From contig CM047426.1 of NCBI GenBank assembly GCA_026168455.1, forward strand, positions 60,445,396-60,509,395: a stretch of 64,000 nt of DNA. Reading direction: 5' to 3'. Positions within the stretch are counted from its first letter, which is position 1. Each line of letters starts with the position of its first letter. Position numbers and translations under genes: made by a program. Below, in pieces: positions 33,919-45,389 of this stretch. Below the pieces are notes generated by a model. That model ran no database searches. It was not told where the DNA came from and saw only the letters and a list, made by a program, of their open reading frames with translations. Origin of the DNA: Theocolax elegans. Taxonomy: Eukaryota > Arthropoda > Insecta > Hymenoptera > Cerocephalidae.

Positions 33919-35722
33919 TAAAATTTTCAACAGAAATTTAATTCAGAACAACAAACAATAATGAATTTATATAATAAAGATAAAATCATTTCCGTTGATT
34001 CTATTACCCCAATGGAAATAGACTATGAAATACCATCTTATAGTTCATTTTATCAAAAAAATAAAAATAAACAATTTAATGATATAGAAATAAAACAGCT
34101 AAAAATAAAACAGCAAACTATGATAAAAAGACAAACAATTAGCTGTATCGATATAAAAAATGAACGAGAAAAAGAAGCGTTGCATAAAAAAGAAGCTTAT
34201 ATGAGGAGTAAAGATAGTAATGACGGCAAAATAGAAGAAAAAAAATAAAGAGAAAACAGCAAACCATGATGAAAAGACAAAAATAAATAGTGACGAAATA
34301 AAAAATGAACGAGAAAAAGAAGCATTACGAAAAAAGAAGCTTATGTAAATAATAAAAATAGCAACGACGGCAAAATAGAAGAAAAAAAAATAAAGAGAAA
34401 ACAGCAAACAATGATGAAAAGACAAAAAATGAATGGTGACGAAATAAAAAATGAACGAGAAAAAGAAGCATTACGAAAAAAAGAAGCTTATGTAAAAAGT
34501 AAAAATAGTAATGACGGCAAAATAGAAGAAAAAAAAAATAAAGAGAAAACAGCAAACCATGATGAAAAGACAAAAAATAAATAGTGACGAAATAAAAAAT
34601 GAACGAGAAAAAGAAGCATTACAAAAACAACATATATATTATAATGAAAATACTGATCAATGTAAAAAAAATGAAAAGAAAAAATTAAATGGAAAAATAT
34701 TAAACGAAAGTAGAAAAAATGATATCGATAAATTAGTATAAAACCATTTACAAAAAAATTTAAAAAGACGTATGAAAAATGACAAAGACATGGAAATACC
34801 AATCATATTGCTTAAAAAATTAAAAATTGATGAAGGAAAATTTTTTAACGTATATGATAAACCAATTAATACTAAAAAAGGTATAAATTATAAAGAATAA
34901 AATTTTCAACAGAAATTTAATTCTGAACAACAAACAATAATGAATTTATATAATAAAGATAAAATCATTTCCGTTGATTCTATTACCCCAATGGAAATAG
35001 ACTATGAAATACCATCTTATAGTTCATTTTATCAAAAAAATAAAAATAAACAATTTAATGATATAGAAATAAAACAGCTAAAAATAAAACAGCAAACTAT
35101 GATAAAAAGGCAAACAATTAGCTGTATCGATATAAAAAATGAACGAGAATAAGCATACGAAAAGAAGCTTATGTAAATAATAAAAATAGCAACGACGCAA
35201 AATAGAAGAAAAAAAATAAAGAGAAAACAGCAAACAATGATGAAAGACAAAAAATGAATGGTGACGAAATAAAAATGAACGAGAAAAAGAAGCATTACGA
35301 AAAAAAGAAGCTTATGTAAAAAGTAAAAATAGTAATGACGGCAAAATAGAAGAAAAAAAATAAAGAGAAAACAGCAAACCATGATGAAAAGACAAAAAAT
35401 AAATAGTGACGAAATAAAAAATGAACGAGAAAAAGAAGCATTACAAAAACAACATATATATTATAATGAAAATATTGATCAATGTAAAAAAAATGAAAAG
35501 AAAAAATTAAATGGAAAAATATTAAACGAAAGTAGAAAAAATGATATCGATAAATTAGTATAAAACCATTTACAAAAAAATTAAAAAGACGTATGAAAAA
35601 TGACAAAGACATGGAAATACCAATCATATTGCTTAAAAAATTAAAAATTGATGAAGGAAAATTTTTTAACGTATATGATAAACCAATTAATACTAAAAAA
35701 GGTATAAATTATAAAGAATTAA
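33919..35722 (+). repeat. ~979-bp tandem duplication of the Rep 5' coding region
   Basis: AATAAAATTTTCAACAGAAA occurs at about 33917 and 34896, and the following ~830 bp are nearly identical. The first copy runs to the codons for GINYKE and then joins the start of the second copy, so it ends in TAA. Inside each copy a ~126-bp unit encoding NEREKEALRKKEAY-like charged coiled-coil repeats occurs two to four times, with small deletions in the second copy. Confidence 0.88.
33961..34248 (+). pseudogene. Helitron Rep N-terminus, duplicated first copy
   Basis: 95 codons starting MNLYNKDKIISVDS followed by lysine/glutamate-rich repeats, which match the low-complexity N-terminal region seen in many insect Helitron Reps. 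The frame is lost at 34246 by a shift in the charged repeats. The equivalent start in the second copy is at 34940, where the frame breaks at 35150. Confidence 0.7.
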
Positions 35723-36360
35723 ATAAACGTATTTTAATTAAAAATGAACAAAATGTAAAATTAGTAAGTAAATCCAAAATAATAGGTCGAATAGCAAATG
35801 TAGATTTTGATGAAAAAATAATTATTGAAAACAATTTAGGTTATATGTCTGAAACTTGTAAACATTGTAATACTAAACATTTTGTTTTTGCATATACACT
35901 AGGTAAAGAATTTTCTAATTGTTGTCACAAAGGAAACGTAGACTTACCGAAAATGCCTCCCTATCCGGAAGAATTAAAGCAATTAGCTACAGGAATATCG
36001 GAAGATAGTATTAATTTTCGCAAAAATATTCGGCTATATAATAATGCGTTAGCTTTTGCAAGCTTTGGAGCTAATTTTGATAAGTTATGTTGTAGTGGAC
36101 CACAAATTCTTAGAATATGTGGTCAAATATATCACAATGTTTTTGCTTTATATCCAAATGAAAATGAAGCTCGAAAATATGGGCAATTGTATGTTCTAGA
36201 TAATGAATTAGCTGCAGCTAAAAGAAAAAGTTTTAAAAATAATTTAGATACAAAATTAGAATTGTCAAGTAAATTAGATAGCTTAATTAGAAATGTTAAT
36301 CCTTATGCTAAAGCTTATAAAATGATGTATGAGGTAGAAAAAGAAAAATTAAAATATTAG
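35593..36360 (+). pseudogene. Rep fragment: N-terminal zinc-binding domain
   Basis: 255 codons, the longest clean stretch of Rep. It holds CKHC and CCH ligands, NFRKNIRLYNNALAFASFGA, and PQILRICGQIYHNVFALYPN, which are typical of Helitron Reps. A TAG at 36358 and a shift to the frame of 36416 follow; the linking 55 bp read partly in other frames. Confidence 0.85.
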
Positions 36361-36415
36361 AAGAAAAATTAGATAAAAATATATATATAATGAAGCTACT
36401 TGTAATGAAGTTGCA

Positions 36416-37552
36416 ATGGTATTTGTAGGAAAAAATGGACTGCCTACTTCAGAGCGGGATATAGTTATATATTCAAAATATGACAATCCAATTAGTATTC
36501 CTTTAATAAGTAAACACACTGATCCAATGACATACCCACTTATTTATCCAAATGGAGGATATGGATGGATGCCTAATATGAAATGCAAATATAAGAGAAA
36601 CAATATTTCATGTTTGCAATTTTATAATTACAGACTTTCTATGAGAAATGGATTTAATCCATACCTTAATATGGGAAAAGTTTCTCAACAGTTTACAATT
36701 GATGCATTTGTAAAAGTTGAACAATCAAGATTATATTTTGTAAAGAAAAACCAAGATATTTTAAGAAGCGATTATTATAAAGGCGTAATGGATTATTTAC
36801 ACAAGAAAAAAGAATCTGAAAATATAAAAATTGGAAAAATGTTTATTTTGCCATCAAATTTTGTTGGAAGTTCAAGATTCCTAAAACAAAATTACATTGA
36901 CTCAATGAGTATAGTAAATCGTTTCGGAAAACCTGACTTATTTATAACAATGACATGTAATCCAAACTGAAAAGAAATAACTGAACATTTAAAAAAATAT
37001 GAAACTGTAATTGATAGACCAGATTTAGTATTTAAGGTATTTCATCAAAAAATAAAAGAATTTAAAGAATTGGTAATTAAGCAAGGTGTTTTAGGAAATT
37101 GTATCGCCTACACTTATGTTATCGAATTTCAAAAACGTGGACTTCCTCACATGCATATGCTATAATTTTTCGATAAAAATTATAAAATTAATACTCCCGA
37201 AAAAGTAGATGAACTCATAAACGCAGAAATTCCAAACGAAGATATCTATCCACGGTTGTATAATATTGTAAAACAGTTTATGATTCATGGACCCTGTGGA
37301 GAGCAAAACATGAGTTCACCTTGCATGAGTAAAGACACAAAAAAATGTACGAAAAATTTTCCAAAAAAATTTAATAACAAAACAACTTTTAATTCATCAG
37401 GATATCCATTATATATAAGAAGAAATGATATCAAAAAAATCAATTATAAAGGTAAATACCACAATAGAATAGCTGATAATCGGTTTGTTGTTTCGTATAA
37501 TCCTTATTTATTGTTAAAATTTAATTGTCACATTAATGTCGAAGTATGCTGA
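36416..37552 (+). pseudogene. Rep fragment: helitron-like domain and HUH motif
   Basis: One frame with two internal stops. It shows PLIYPNGGYGW, QQFTIDAFVKVEQSRLYFVK-type sequence, FVGSSRFLKQNYIDSM and Rep motif 1 FITMTCNPN. The metal-binding HMH is at 37148-37156, and HGPCGE and SPCMSKDTKKCTKNFPK follow. All domain landmarks are in order, so the decay is recent relative to divergence. Confidence 0.85.
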
Positions 37553-37734
37553 ACAGTCCAATGTATAAAATACTTATTTAAATAGTGTTATAAAGGACAT
37601 GACTGTGCGAACATAGAAATACGTGACACAGGTATCAGATCAAAAGACAGTTCTAATTTAACTCATGATGAAGATATTGAAAGCAATGAATATAATACTA
37701 TTAGAATACCCTCTACACGAACTTTCACATACCA

Positions 37735-39841
37735 TAATAAGATTAGCTATTCACAATGAAGATGAACAAGAAGTGTATTTTAAAGAAGGAAAAGAAACAG
37801 AAATTTAAAAAAAAATGTAGAAACGACATTAACATCATACTTAAAATTAAATCAAATCGATTCTGATGCACGAAATTATTTATAATCAGAAATACCATTA
37901 AATTATGTATTTGATAATAATTCAAAAACATGGAATAAAAGAAAAAAAAACAAAAAAACCTGTATTAAGCAGAATGTATTTAGTGAATCCAAAGGATCGA
38001 AAACGATATTTTATAAGATTATTACTTTTACATGTCAAAGGAGTATCATCATTTCAGGATTTACGTACTGTTGATGATATAATTTATTCTACATTTTATG
38101 AAGCTTCTATAGCTAGACATTTGGTTAATGAAGATAAAGAATGGGACAGATGTTTGGAAGAAGCAACACAATTACACTTTCCTACTGCTCTTTGTGAATT
38201 ATTTGCATATATTTGTATTTTTTACAATCCTATTAATGCAAGAGATTTGTACGAAAAATAGAAACACTTTTTTTACCACCCAAAATATGAACAAAATGCT
38301 GATGAAAACCTAGCATTAAACATTATTGATAAGAACCTACAATTGAATGGATATTCTTTAAATAATTTTAATTTGCCCGTTATATCTGCATTTATAGAAG
38401 ATTATGCTGATAAATCAACAACACATAACAAAAGTTGCACATTTACTGAAATAAACGTCAAAGTAAATTATTTAAAAAATCATAACAAAGACATTTTCGA
38501 TACTATCGTGCAACATTTAAAAATTGAAGACAAAAAAAGCTTTTTTATTGATGGACAAGGAGGAAGTGGGAAAAGCTGTTTACTTAATGTTCTAATAGAC
38601 TATCCTAAATTCTCAAACATTTCATTTTTATGTGTTGCTTGGACAGGGATTGCAGCAAATTTATTACATAACGGGAAACAGTACACACAACATTTAAACT
38701 ACCACTTAATATCATAGAATGTACTATATGTAATATTAAATCTAATTCAATAGATGGTAAAAATTTAAAAGAAGTTCAAATTATAATATGGGATGAAATA
38801 TCTATGACATCGAAATATGCTTTTGAAGCAGTCAATCGCCTATTTCAAGATATATGTAATAATAAAAAAATATTTGGTGGTAAAATGTTGGTTGTTTCAG
38901 GCGATTTTAGGCAAACATTACCAGTTATACGACGTGGTAGTCGTACTGAAGTTATTGAAAATTCAGTTAAAAACAGTTACTTATGGCCGAATTTTATACG
39001 TATGACACTAAATGAAAATCTTCGAGTGACAGATAATGACAATTATTTTAGACAATGGTTATTAAATGTAGGTGAAGGTAAACGTTTCAATATGTATGAA
39101 GAAGAAAATGAACTGCTTGAAATCCCTCTTGATTTAATAACAAAAGAAAATGATATCATTGCAGAAATTTTTGGAAACGAAATAAAAATAAATGATAAAG
39201 TTATATTAGCCTTCACCAACAACGACGTAATTGAAATAAATAATAAAATTTTGGCTATAATGGAAGGGCAAATTATTGAATACTTAAGTGTAGATATAGC
39301 AGAAGATGATAATGGAGAAAACTTAGATGTCATGTTACCTACAGAATTTCTTAATTCCCTTACACCTAATGGACTTCCTCTACATAAATTACAATTAAAA
39401 GTAGGTGCAATAGTAATTCTTCTAAGAAATTTAAATGTGAATGAAGGTCTTTGTAATGGAACAAGATTATTAGTAATAAAACTTATGAAACATTTAATTA
39501 AAGCAGAAATTATAAGCGGAAAAAAAATTGGAAAATTAGTTTTAATACCAAGAATCACTTTGTCACCATCTAAAGAAGATATAAACAATAAACAATTTCC
39601 CATTCGATTAGGTTTTGCAATGACTATTAACAAATCACAAGGACAGTCATACAAACAAGTTGGTATCTATTTACCATCTCCAATTTTTAGCCATGGTCAA
39701 TTATACGTAGCTCTTTCAAGAGCTAAAAGTAGAAAAAATTTAAAAATATTACTGTTAAACAATGCAAAAATAGAAAATGATACATTAAAAAATAAAATCA
39801 AAATTTACACTAACAATATAGTGTTTAAAAAAGTATTGTAA
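37735..39841 (+). pseudogene. Helitron Pif1-like helicase region, degraded
   Basis: The C-terminal half of the Rep-helicase. A fragment before the helicase (RLAIHNEDEQEVYF, about 37740) is followed by 37905-38261 (YFIRLLLLHVKG, FYEASIARHLV). TAG at about 38259 sits where WKHFF-like sequence is expected. 38343-38717 holds Walker A GQGGSGKS (about 38553-38576) and AWTGIAANLL, then loses frame near 38680. From about 38786 to TAA 39839-39841 the frame has Walker B IIIWDEISM, motif III SGDFRQTLP, FAMTINKSQGQ and LSRAKSRKNL. Several single-base lesions; otherwise full domain coverage. Confidence 0.9.
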
Positions 39842-42230
39842 ATGTGTAGACGAAAATTTATACACATTTTATATAAATTTTATAAATAAATAAAAATGGA
39901 AGTATGAAAAAAAACATTAAAATATTACAACTATTGAATGATTAAAGTGAATATGCAAAATAATTAATAATTGTTTGCGCTGAAAATCATTAAAATACAA
40001 TTGAAAATCGGCTGCAACATATCATATTGTAAATGACAAATCATTACATTAGTTATAATAAATAAAAAAAATGAAATATAAGAAAAATCCATTGAAATAT
40101 TACTACTACTGAATCATTAAAATAAATATGCAAAATAATTGATAATAGCCTGCCGTTCGACAAAACTTACAGACTTCAAAAAAGAATCAAGTTCAAGAAT
40201 CAAGAATCAAGAATTCAAAAAAGAGTTTCCCAAAATACAACGACCGAAAGTTTAATTCTTCTAATAACGTATAAACAGGTATTTAAAATTATTATTTAAA
40301 AACTTAAATTTGTTAAAATTTTACAATTAGAATTATATTTGCATATATCATGTATAAAATATTTCGACAGAGCCGCCATTTAGATACAATCACTCACCCA
40401 ACGTGCGTAAAAAATGATTTTCATAACACTCAATTTTATAATAACAATTACTATACAGATTCTATTAAATACCAAAATTTTTAAATATGCATTATAAAAA
40501 CCATCACTTTGAAATAATACTACATTCACATACAAATTAAAACCATATATAACACAACGACAGTATTTTATACCACTTTATAAAAAATGTTACCACCGCC
40601 ATTAAAGAAAAATATAATTTATGAGAGTATATAACATGCTTATATTTTATGTATTCTGTAAACACATTATATTACATCAATTTATTTAAAATTACGATAC
40701 CCCCCCAAATAGAAATTATTTTATGTGTGTGCATTTTATTAAATATATGGACATATTTCACTTTCTTTCTGAACACACGCACACACACCTTCTTTATAAT
40801 AACCTATAATGATTATTTTTACACAGACACAATATATATATACTTATTTTTTACTCTTTGTCATATTTATTTTCTTTCTGTATTTAATTCTATCATTATT
40901 AGCGTCAAAATTTAACAGTATACTTTTCTTTCCTTAACTTACACTGTTACAGAGCCCTTATTATGTTACTATTAAATGGATCATGCATTGTAAAAATATA
41001 TGATTCTTGAAATGTATACCTTACCAGCACATCCTCGCCGTAAGAGTCGAATACAATATTCATATGTTGGCTAACGCTGGAAGCATAAATATATTTTACG
41101 GAGCGTGTGTTATAACTATACACGAAAAATCTAAATGACTTCAGTACAACATGTCTTGGTCTGCAGAAACGACATCAGGTTTTCATCAAATACACTATCC
41201 AAGAGCCTAACTCTCATCCAATAATGTATAAATAGTTATTTAAAATTATCAAATAAAACGAAAACATTGGAAAGTCGACACAAAACATATGGAGTTCTCA
41301 CATCTTTTCAACTCGTCTACGCGAGATCAAGATTCGAGATGCCTTTTGGAAACGATTGCCCGCTCATATACTATAAAGGACCCCAGCAATAATGATGAAA
41401 ATGGAGTCGAAATCTCACGAATGATTGACATTTGACGGATTCTTTGAATGTCACGAAATAATTGATAGTCATTAGATGATCAAGTTTTCAGTTGAACTTT
41501 ATTTTCAGTTCTGTCTTTGATGTTTTTTTTAATCTATAACCTCTTTTAAAAAACCAAAATATTGGAAAGTCGACACAAAATATATCGAGTTCTCACACTC
41601 TTTTCAATCGTCTGTACAATAGTAGTTACATGTAATTTTAAAGAAATTTTGATTAATTTTAAAACTTTGGTAGTTAACTATCATATTTTGTTTATTTCTC
41701 AATTTTTGTTTACAAAAACGACATCTCAGTCACCACATTAATTATACCATAATCCTCTTCGCAATGCGCAAATTATCATTGTTGGTGTTAAGGGTAGAGT
41801 ACGGTTATAAAAATATTTTTGTAATTTTTATAAAATATTATGTGAAATGGCATGTTTATAAAATATTTTATAAAAAATATTCTTTTTTGATGATTTTTAA
41901 CACATTCATTAAGTAAAATATTAAAATATTATCAAAAATAGGCTTAAAACAGGTGCAAATACAAAAAACTCCTTGCAGGATAAAAGTTGTCGAAGGGCTT
42001 GAATCCAAGAAAATTTAAATTTATATGCATATAAACTTCAACTTTACACAGCGAATTTGGTTTATCTATAAAAATGCAATTTCTGCCTTGATAAACCCAA
42101 TTGGTTTACTAATTATTTAAAAAATGTAATGTTTTTCATTTAAAAAATGAACATAAAAATGTCACATTTAACTTTAAAGAAAAAAGGCTGTGTAACTATT
42201 TTACATATACTCATCTAAAATAAGCACGAT
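39842..42230. other. Helitron 3' non-coding region
   Basis: No gene. Two loosely similar ~175-bp units at 39930-40150 share AATATGCAAAATAATT. A direct repeat of about 65 bp (TTGGAAAGTCGACACAAAA) lies at about 41268 and 41563. The rest is AT-rich unique sequence. Confidence 0.55.
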
Positions 42231-42277
42231 CAAAATACAACCGAGTGAGCGTTAGCGAGCGAGGTATCTGTTGCTAG
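42231..42277 (+). other. Helitron 3' terminus ending CTAG
   Basis: The last 47 bp contain GAGTGAGCGTTAGCGAGCGA and end GTTGCTAG, followed by host T at 42278. Repeated GCGAGC-type sequence takes the place of the usual short hairpin. Confidence 0.85.
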
Positions 42278-42915
42278 TATATTATTAAGATTAATAATTT
42301 ATTTTCATTTCTTCAAGTAAACAGACATGGTTCCCTTTCGTGCGATTTTAATCCTAACATTATTGCCACCTCTGTAAACTTTTCATTCCATCGTTTGGGA
42401 CTTATCTTCAGTCCATACAGGGCTTTATTGATTTTACAAACTTTAACTTTTCTATCAATTTCGGAACATTCTATACCTTCTGGTATCTCCATGTAAATTT
42501 CATTATCAATTGTCCCATTTAAAAATGCTGTCTTTACATCTAACTGACAAACGTTTAAATCTAGCTTATTAATAATTGCAAAGGCTGATCTAATAATCTG
42601 CAATCGCGAAACAGGTGCATATGTCTCGTTTAGATCTTAATTATTCTTATCCTTAAATCCGCGAATAACTAATCTAGCTTTATATTTACATTCATTCCCT
42701 TCTAGCATTTTCCTTTTTAGAACCCATTTGGAGTCAATTATATTTGCTTTGCTTCCATCTATCGAATACTTTGGTCGATCTACTAAAGTCCAAACATTAT
42801 TAGTTTTCATCGATTCTAGCTCACTATCAATTGCCCTTTTCCATTCTAACTTATCGTTTGCTGACATAGCTTCTTTATACGAAGTTGGCTCTTTTCTTAT
42901 GATAGCTAATAGAGA
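42278..42915 (-). pseudogene. Copia pol: reverse transcriptase N-terminal part
   Basis: The sense frame includes EWKRAIDSELESMKTNNVWTLV, SKWVLKRK, KARLVIRGF, the first catalytic Asp block QLDVKTAFLNG and ALYGLK, standard Copia RT blocks. It ends at the Tyr of YVDD, where the Helitron entered. In-frame stops: TAA just after GFKDKNN (about 42637) and TGA at about 42313 where CLFT-Trp is expected. The frame continues from integrase without a shift. Confidence 0.9.
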
Positions 42916-43863
42916 TTAACAATTTTCTAATTCTAACATATTGATATTTGATTCTATCTGTTGCGTTGTTTCGATTGCTTTAACCGTTTCTAACTCTCCT
43001 TCTAGATTTATAGTTTCGACAATTTTCCTAGGACGACCTCTTTTGCGTTTTACTCCCTCCGTTTCTAAAATTTCTTTTTCCTTTTCAAATTCTAAAAACC
43101 AACTTTCTTTATTTATTTCCTCTGCCGATTTAGCCCAGTCTTTAATACTAGCTTTGTTGCACTTATCTCCGAATACCAGTTTTTCACAAAATCTAACATC
43201 TCTACTTTCATAGAATTTACCTTCTTCCGGTTTCAAAAGTAAATATCCCGTATTAGTATATCCTATCATAACTACTCGTTTTCCTAGCTGATCGAACTTC
43301 GTTCCAACCTTTCTTTGTATTTTCATATAAGCTATTGAACCAAATCTTTTAAATCTTTCTACATCTATCTTGTAATTGGGGCAGAATTTTTCTAGTGGTA
43401 TTTCCATATTGTTCGATTTGTGCGGCGTTCTATTATACACGTATACAGCCGTGCCTAAAGCAAGATCCCACATATTTTCGGGCAATCGCGTATCGTAAAT
43501 TAAAGTTCTAACTTTCTTTTGAATCGTCTGGTTGAATCTTTCCGCAACACCATTATGTTCAGGTGTATCCGGAGGGGCTAATTGCAGTTCAGCTTCTAAT
43601 TTATTTAATATTTCTAGCGTATATCCACCGGTAAATTCTGTTCCTTGATCGCACCTAAGATAACATACTTTTTCATCCGAGCCCAAGATATTTCTAGCGC
43701 TTCTAACAAATAATTCTAAGCAGTTTCCTGTCTCACTTTTATTTTTCATCGGATATGCCATCGCTAATCTAGCATAATCATCAATAAATACGGATATGAA
43801 CGGATATCCCTTCGGATGAGTAGCTGGACTGATTGGACCCATTGTATCAGCATGTATAATTTG
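42916..43863 (-). pseudogene. Copia pol: integrase core
   Basis: Inserts the cDNA into chromosomes. The DDE residues are visible: FIDDYARLA (Asp), RCDQGTEF (Asp) and the [13 protein letters not shown] block (Glu in NGVAER). The C-terminal part has a basic RKRGRPRK stretch. It is bounded by TGA at 43861-43863 (a CGA-to-TGA type change just before [10 protein letters not shown]) and TAA at 42916-42918. Confidence 0.92.
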
Positions 43864-44193
43864 TCACGGTCTAGTTGCTCTTTGTCTTTGACTATTAAAT
43901 GGCAATTTATTAAACTTCGAGACAATAAAAACTTCACAATCTTGTATTGATTTATCGAACTTTACATTACTTAAATCTTTCTGATTCGGAAACCGTTTCT
44001 GAAATGATTTTAGATATTCTAGCGATGCGTGACCAAGTCTAATATGCCATAAAATAGCTTTGTTTTCTGAAATTGTATTTAAACTACAATCTAACTTTGT
44101 TGTTTCGTCAGTTAATAGATTATCTATTTGGCTGATCTTTCTATCGTGTATAGTATTCTCAAAGTTTGAAGACTGTGACTGAGGAGATTTCAC
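43864..44193 (-). pseudogene. Copia pol: pre-integrase zinc finger
   Basis: LWHIRLGHAS provides the two histidines of the HHCC finger, but the second cysteine is Phe (DCEVF) because TGT has become TTT, so the finger is broken. It is in the same frame as integrase. Shifted by one base relative to the protease frame at about 44190. Confidence 0.85.
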
Positions 44194-45073
44194 GATCCAT
44201 GTCTAGCGTATCTACTCTTCCGCTTTCCTCATCGTCAACATTGGCATTTTCCTTTTCTAGCTTTCTTTTACTGCCTTGGCTTCTCGTTGTTATGTAAGCG
44301 ATGACTTTACTATCATTTTCTGGTTGGTTTAATTTCTTAATTTTCGATCTATCTATTTCTAACTCAATTATCCGATAAGGTTTTTCATAAATTCCTGTAA
44401 TGAACGACTCTTTTGTAAATGGATCAAATACGTTGATCTTTTCGTTATCTAGATATATGTCTAGACCCTGATCGACAAGTTTCCTCAAAGAAAGAAGATT
44501 TTCGGATAGCTGTTCGGCGCAAATCACATTTTCTAACTCTAGCGTTCTATCTTGTGAGGTTATACCACTAACTTGACCTACTCCCTCCGATTTTATAATC
44601 GCGTAATCATTTTTGTTAGCACATTTAATATCAATCTTTTTATTATTATCTAGCTTCTTAAAAATCAATTTTGTATTTGACATATGTTCTGTGGCACCGG
44701 AATCGGCCAGGAATTTAACTAATATATTATTTTGTGGAATCTCGTTCTCTTCAGGAGTCGAATAATGCAAACTACTATTAGTTGTTAAAAGACCATTGCA
44801 CTCACCGGGATTACTTTGATTTTTGTTTACTGGTGCTCTTTCTGTAGCTTTTCCTCTGCCTCTCGTTAACCCACGGTTGATTCTAGCATTCCCTTTATCC
44901 TGACCCTTACCTCTAGCCAAATCTAATCTAGGTCGTTTCTTTGTTATTTGTTCGAGTCCGGGGCTTTGTCTTTTATTCGTTAAAAATCGAGCTCCTCGAA
45001 TTAACCCTCGTTTAGTACACAACTGTCTAATATACCTTGGTCTAGCTTGGATTCCCATCTCTTCTAGCTGTCT
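44159..45073 (-). pseudogene. Copia pol: aspartic protease region
   Basis: The protease active site FLADSGATEHM (DSGA) lies near residue 117 of the open frame starting 45058; downstream sequence is typical of Copia protease (ENLLSLRKL). A basic, RG-rich stretch precedes it. The frame is the same as that of the gag zinc knuckle, separated from it only by the TAG at about 45074. Confidence 0.88.
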
Positions 45074-45389
45074 GTCCTAATATGGACTGGTCGTGCTAAC
45101 GTGTCTTTCGTATCGACGACATCTGTAGCACATTCTGCCGTCTCTCGTGCAATCTCTAGCTGCATGTCCTTTATTGCCACACACGTAGCATGCCTCCTTT
45201 TGACTGCTCGTAGCATGTTGAGCAGTTGCCGATTTCGATTTTTCTCCTCTAGCTGCTTCCTGTTGAACAATATAGGTTTTTAATTGTTCAACCGAAAGGG
45301 GTCGCTGATGCGTATTTTTATTGAAAAATTCAGCATCTCTAACTTTGGGTACGTTTATTACTATTGCATCGTAAAATGCATCTCTAATT
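45074..45389 (-). pseudogene. Copia gag C-terminus with CCHC zinc knuckle
   Basis: Reached from the main gag frame by a one-base shift at about 45390. It contains CYVCGNKGHAARDC (C-x2-C-x4-H-x4-C), an RNA-binding nucleocapsid knuckle, followed by CYRC, and ends at an in-frame TAG before the protease frame. The shift is probably a mutation, but a programmed event cannot be excluded from one copy. Confidence 0.8.

Larger units (their letters stand above)
34940..37700 (+). pseudogene. Helitron Rep (HUH nuclease) gene, degraded
   Basis: Would nick and join DNA during rolling-circle transposition. After the charged N-terminus (34940-35590, broken), the N-terminal zinc-binding region reads ETCKHC...FSNCCH (about 35855-35930). 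The helitron-like domain continues to 36970. The HUH motif GLPHMHM is at 37139-37159 and the tyrosine motif KYLFK at 37568-37582. In the frame of 36416 onward there are stops at 36968-36970 (TGA where a Trp is usual after CNPN), 37163-37165 (just after HMHML), 37550-37552, and TAG at 37583-37585, the position of the second catalytic Tyr of the Y-x3-Y pair. The region after it is shortened and shifted. Confidence 0.88.
29809..42277 (+). mobile_element. 12.5-kb Helitron with protease, Rep and helicase genes
   Basis: Boundaries are fixed by the host Copia frame. The host sequence ends in A at 29808 and resumes with T at 42278, and rejoining them gives an uninterrupted codon for the Tyr of the RT YVDD box. 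The insert begins TC (29809) and ends CTAG (42274-42277), with no target duplication, exactly the Helitron rule. Genes run left to right: Ulp1/C48-like protease, Rep with the HUH domain, Pif1-like helicase. No perfect hairpin is seen before CTAG; the 3' end instead has a GAGCGTTAGCGAGCGAGG tract. Several nonsense codons and frameshifts show that it is no longer autonomous. Confidence 0.95.

Noticed and set aside
34099..35627. Minus-strand frames rich in Phe/Leu/Ser opposite the Rep N-terminus
   Set aside because: They are the antisense of Lys/Glu-rich AT-rich codons and not membrane proteins.
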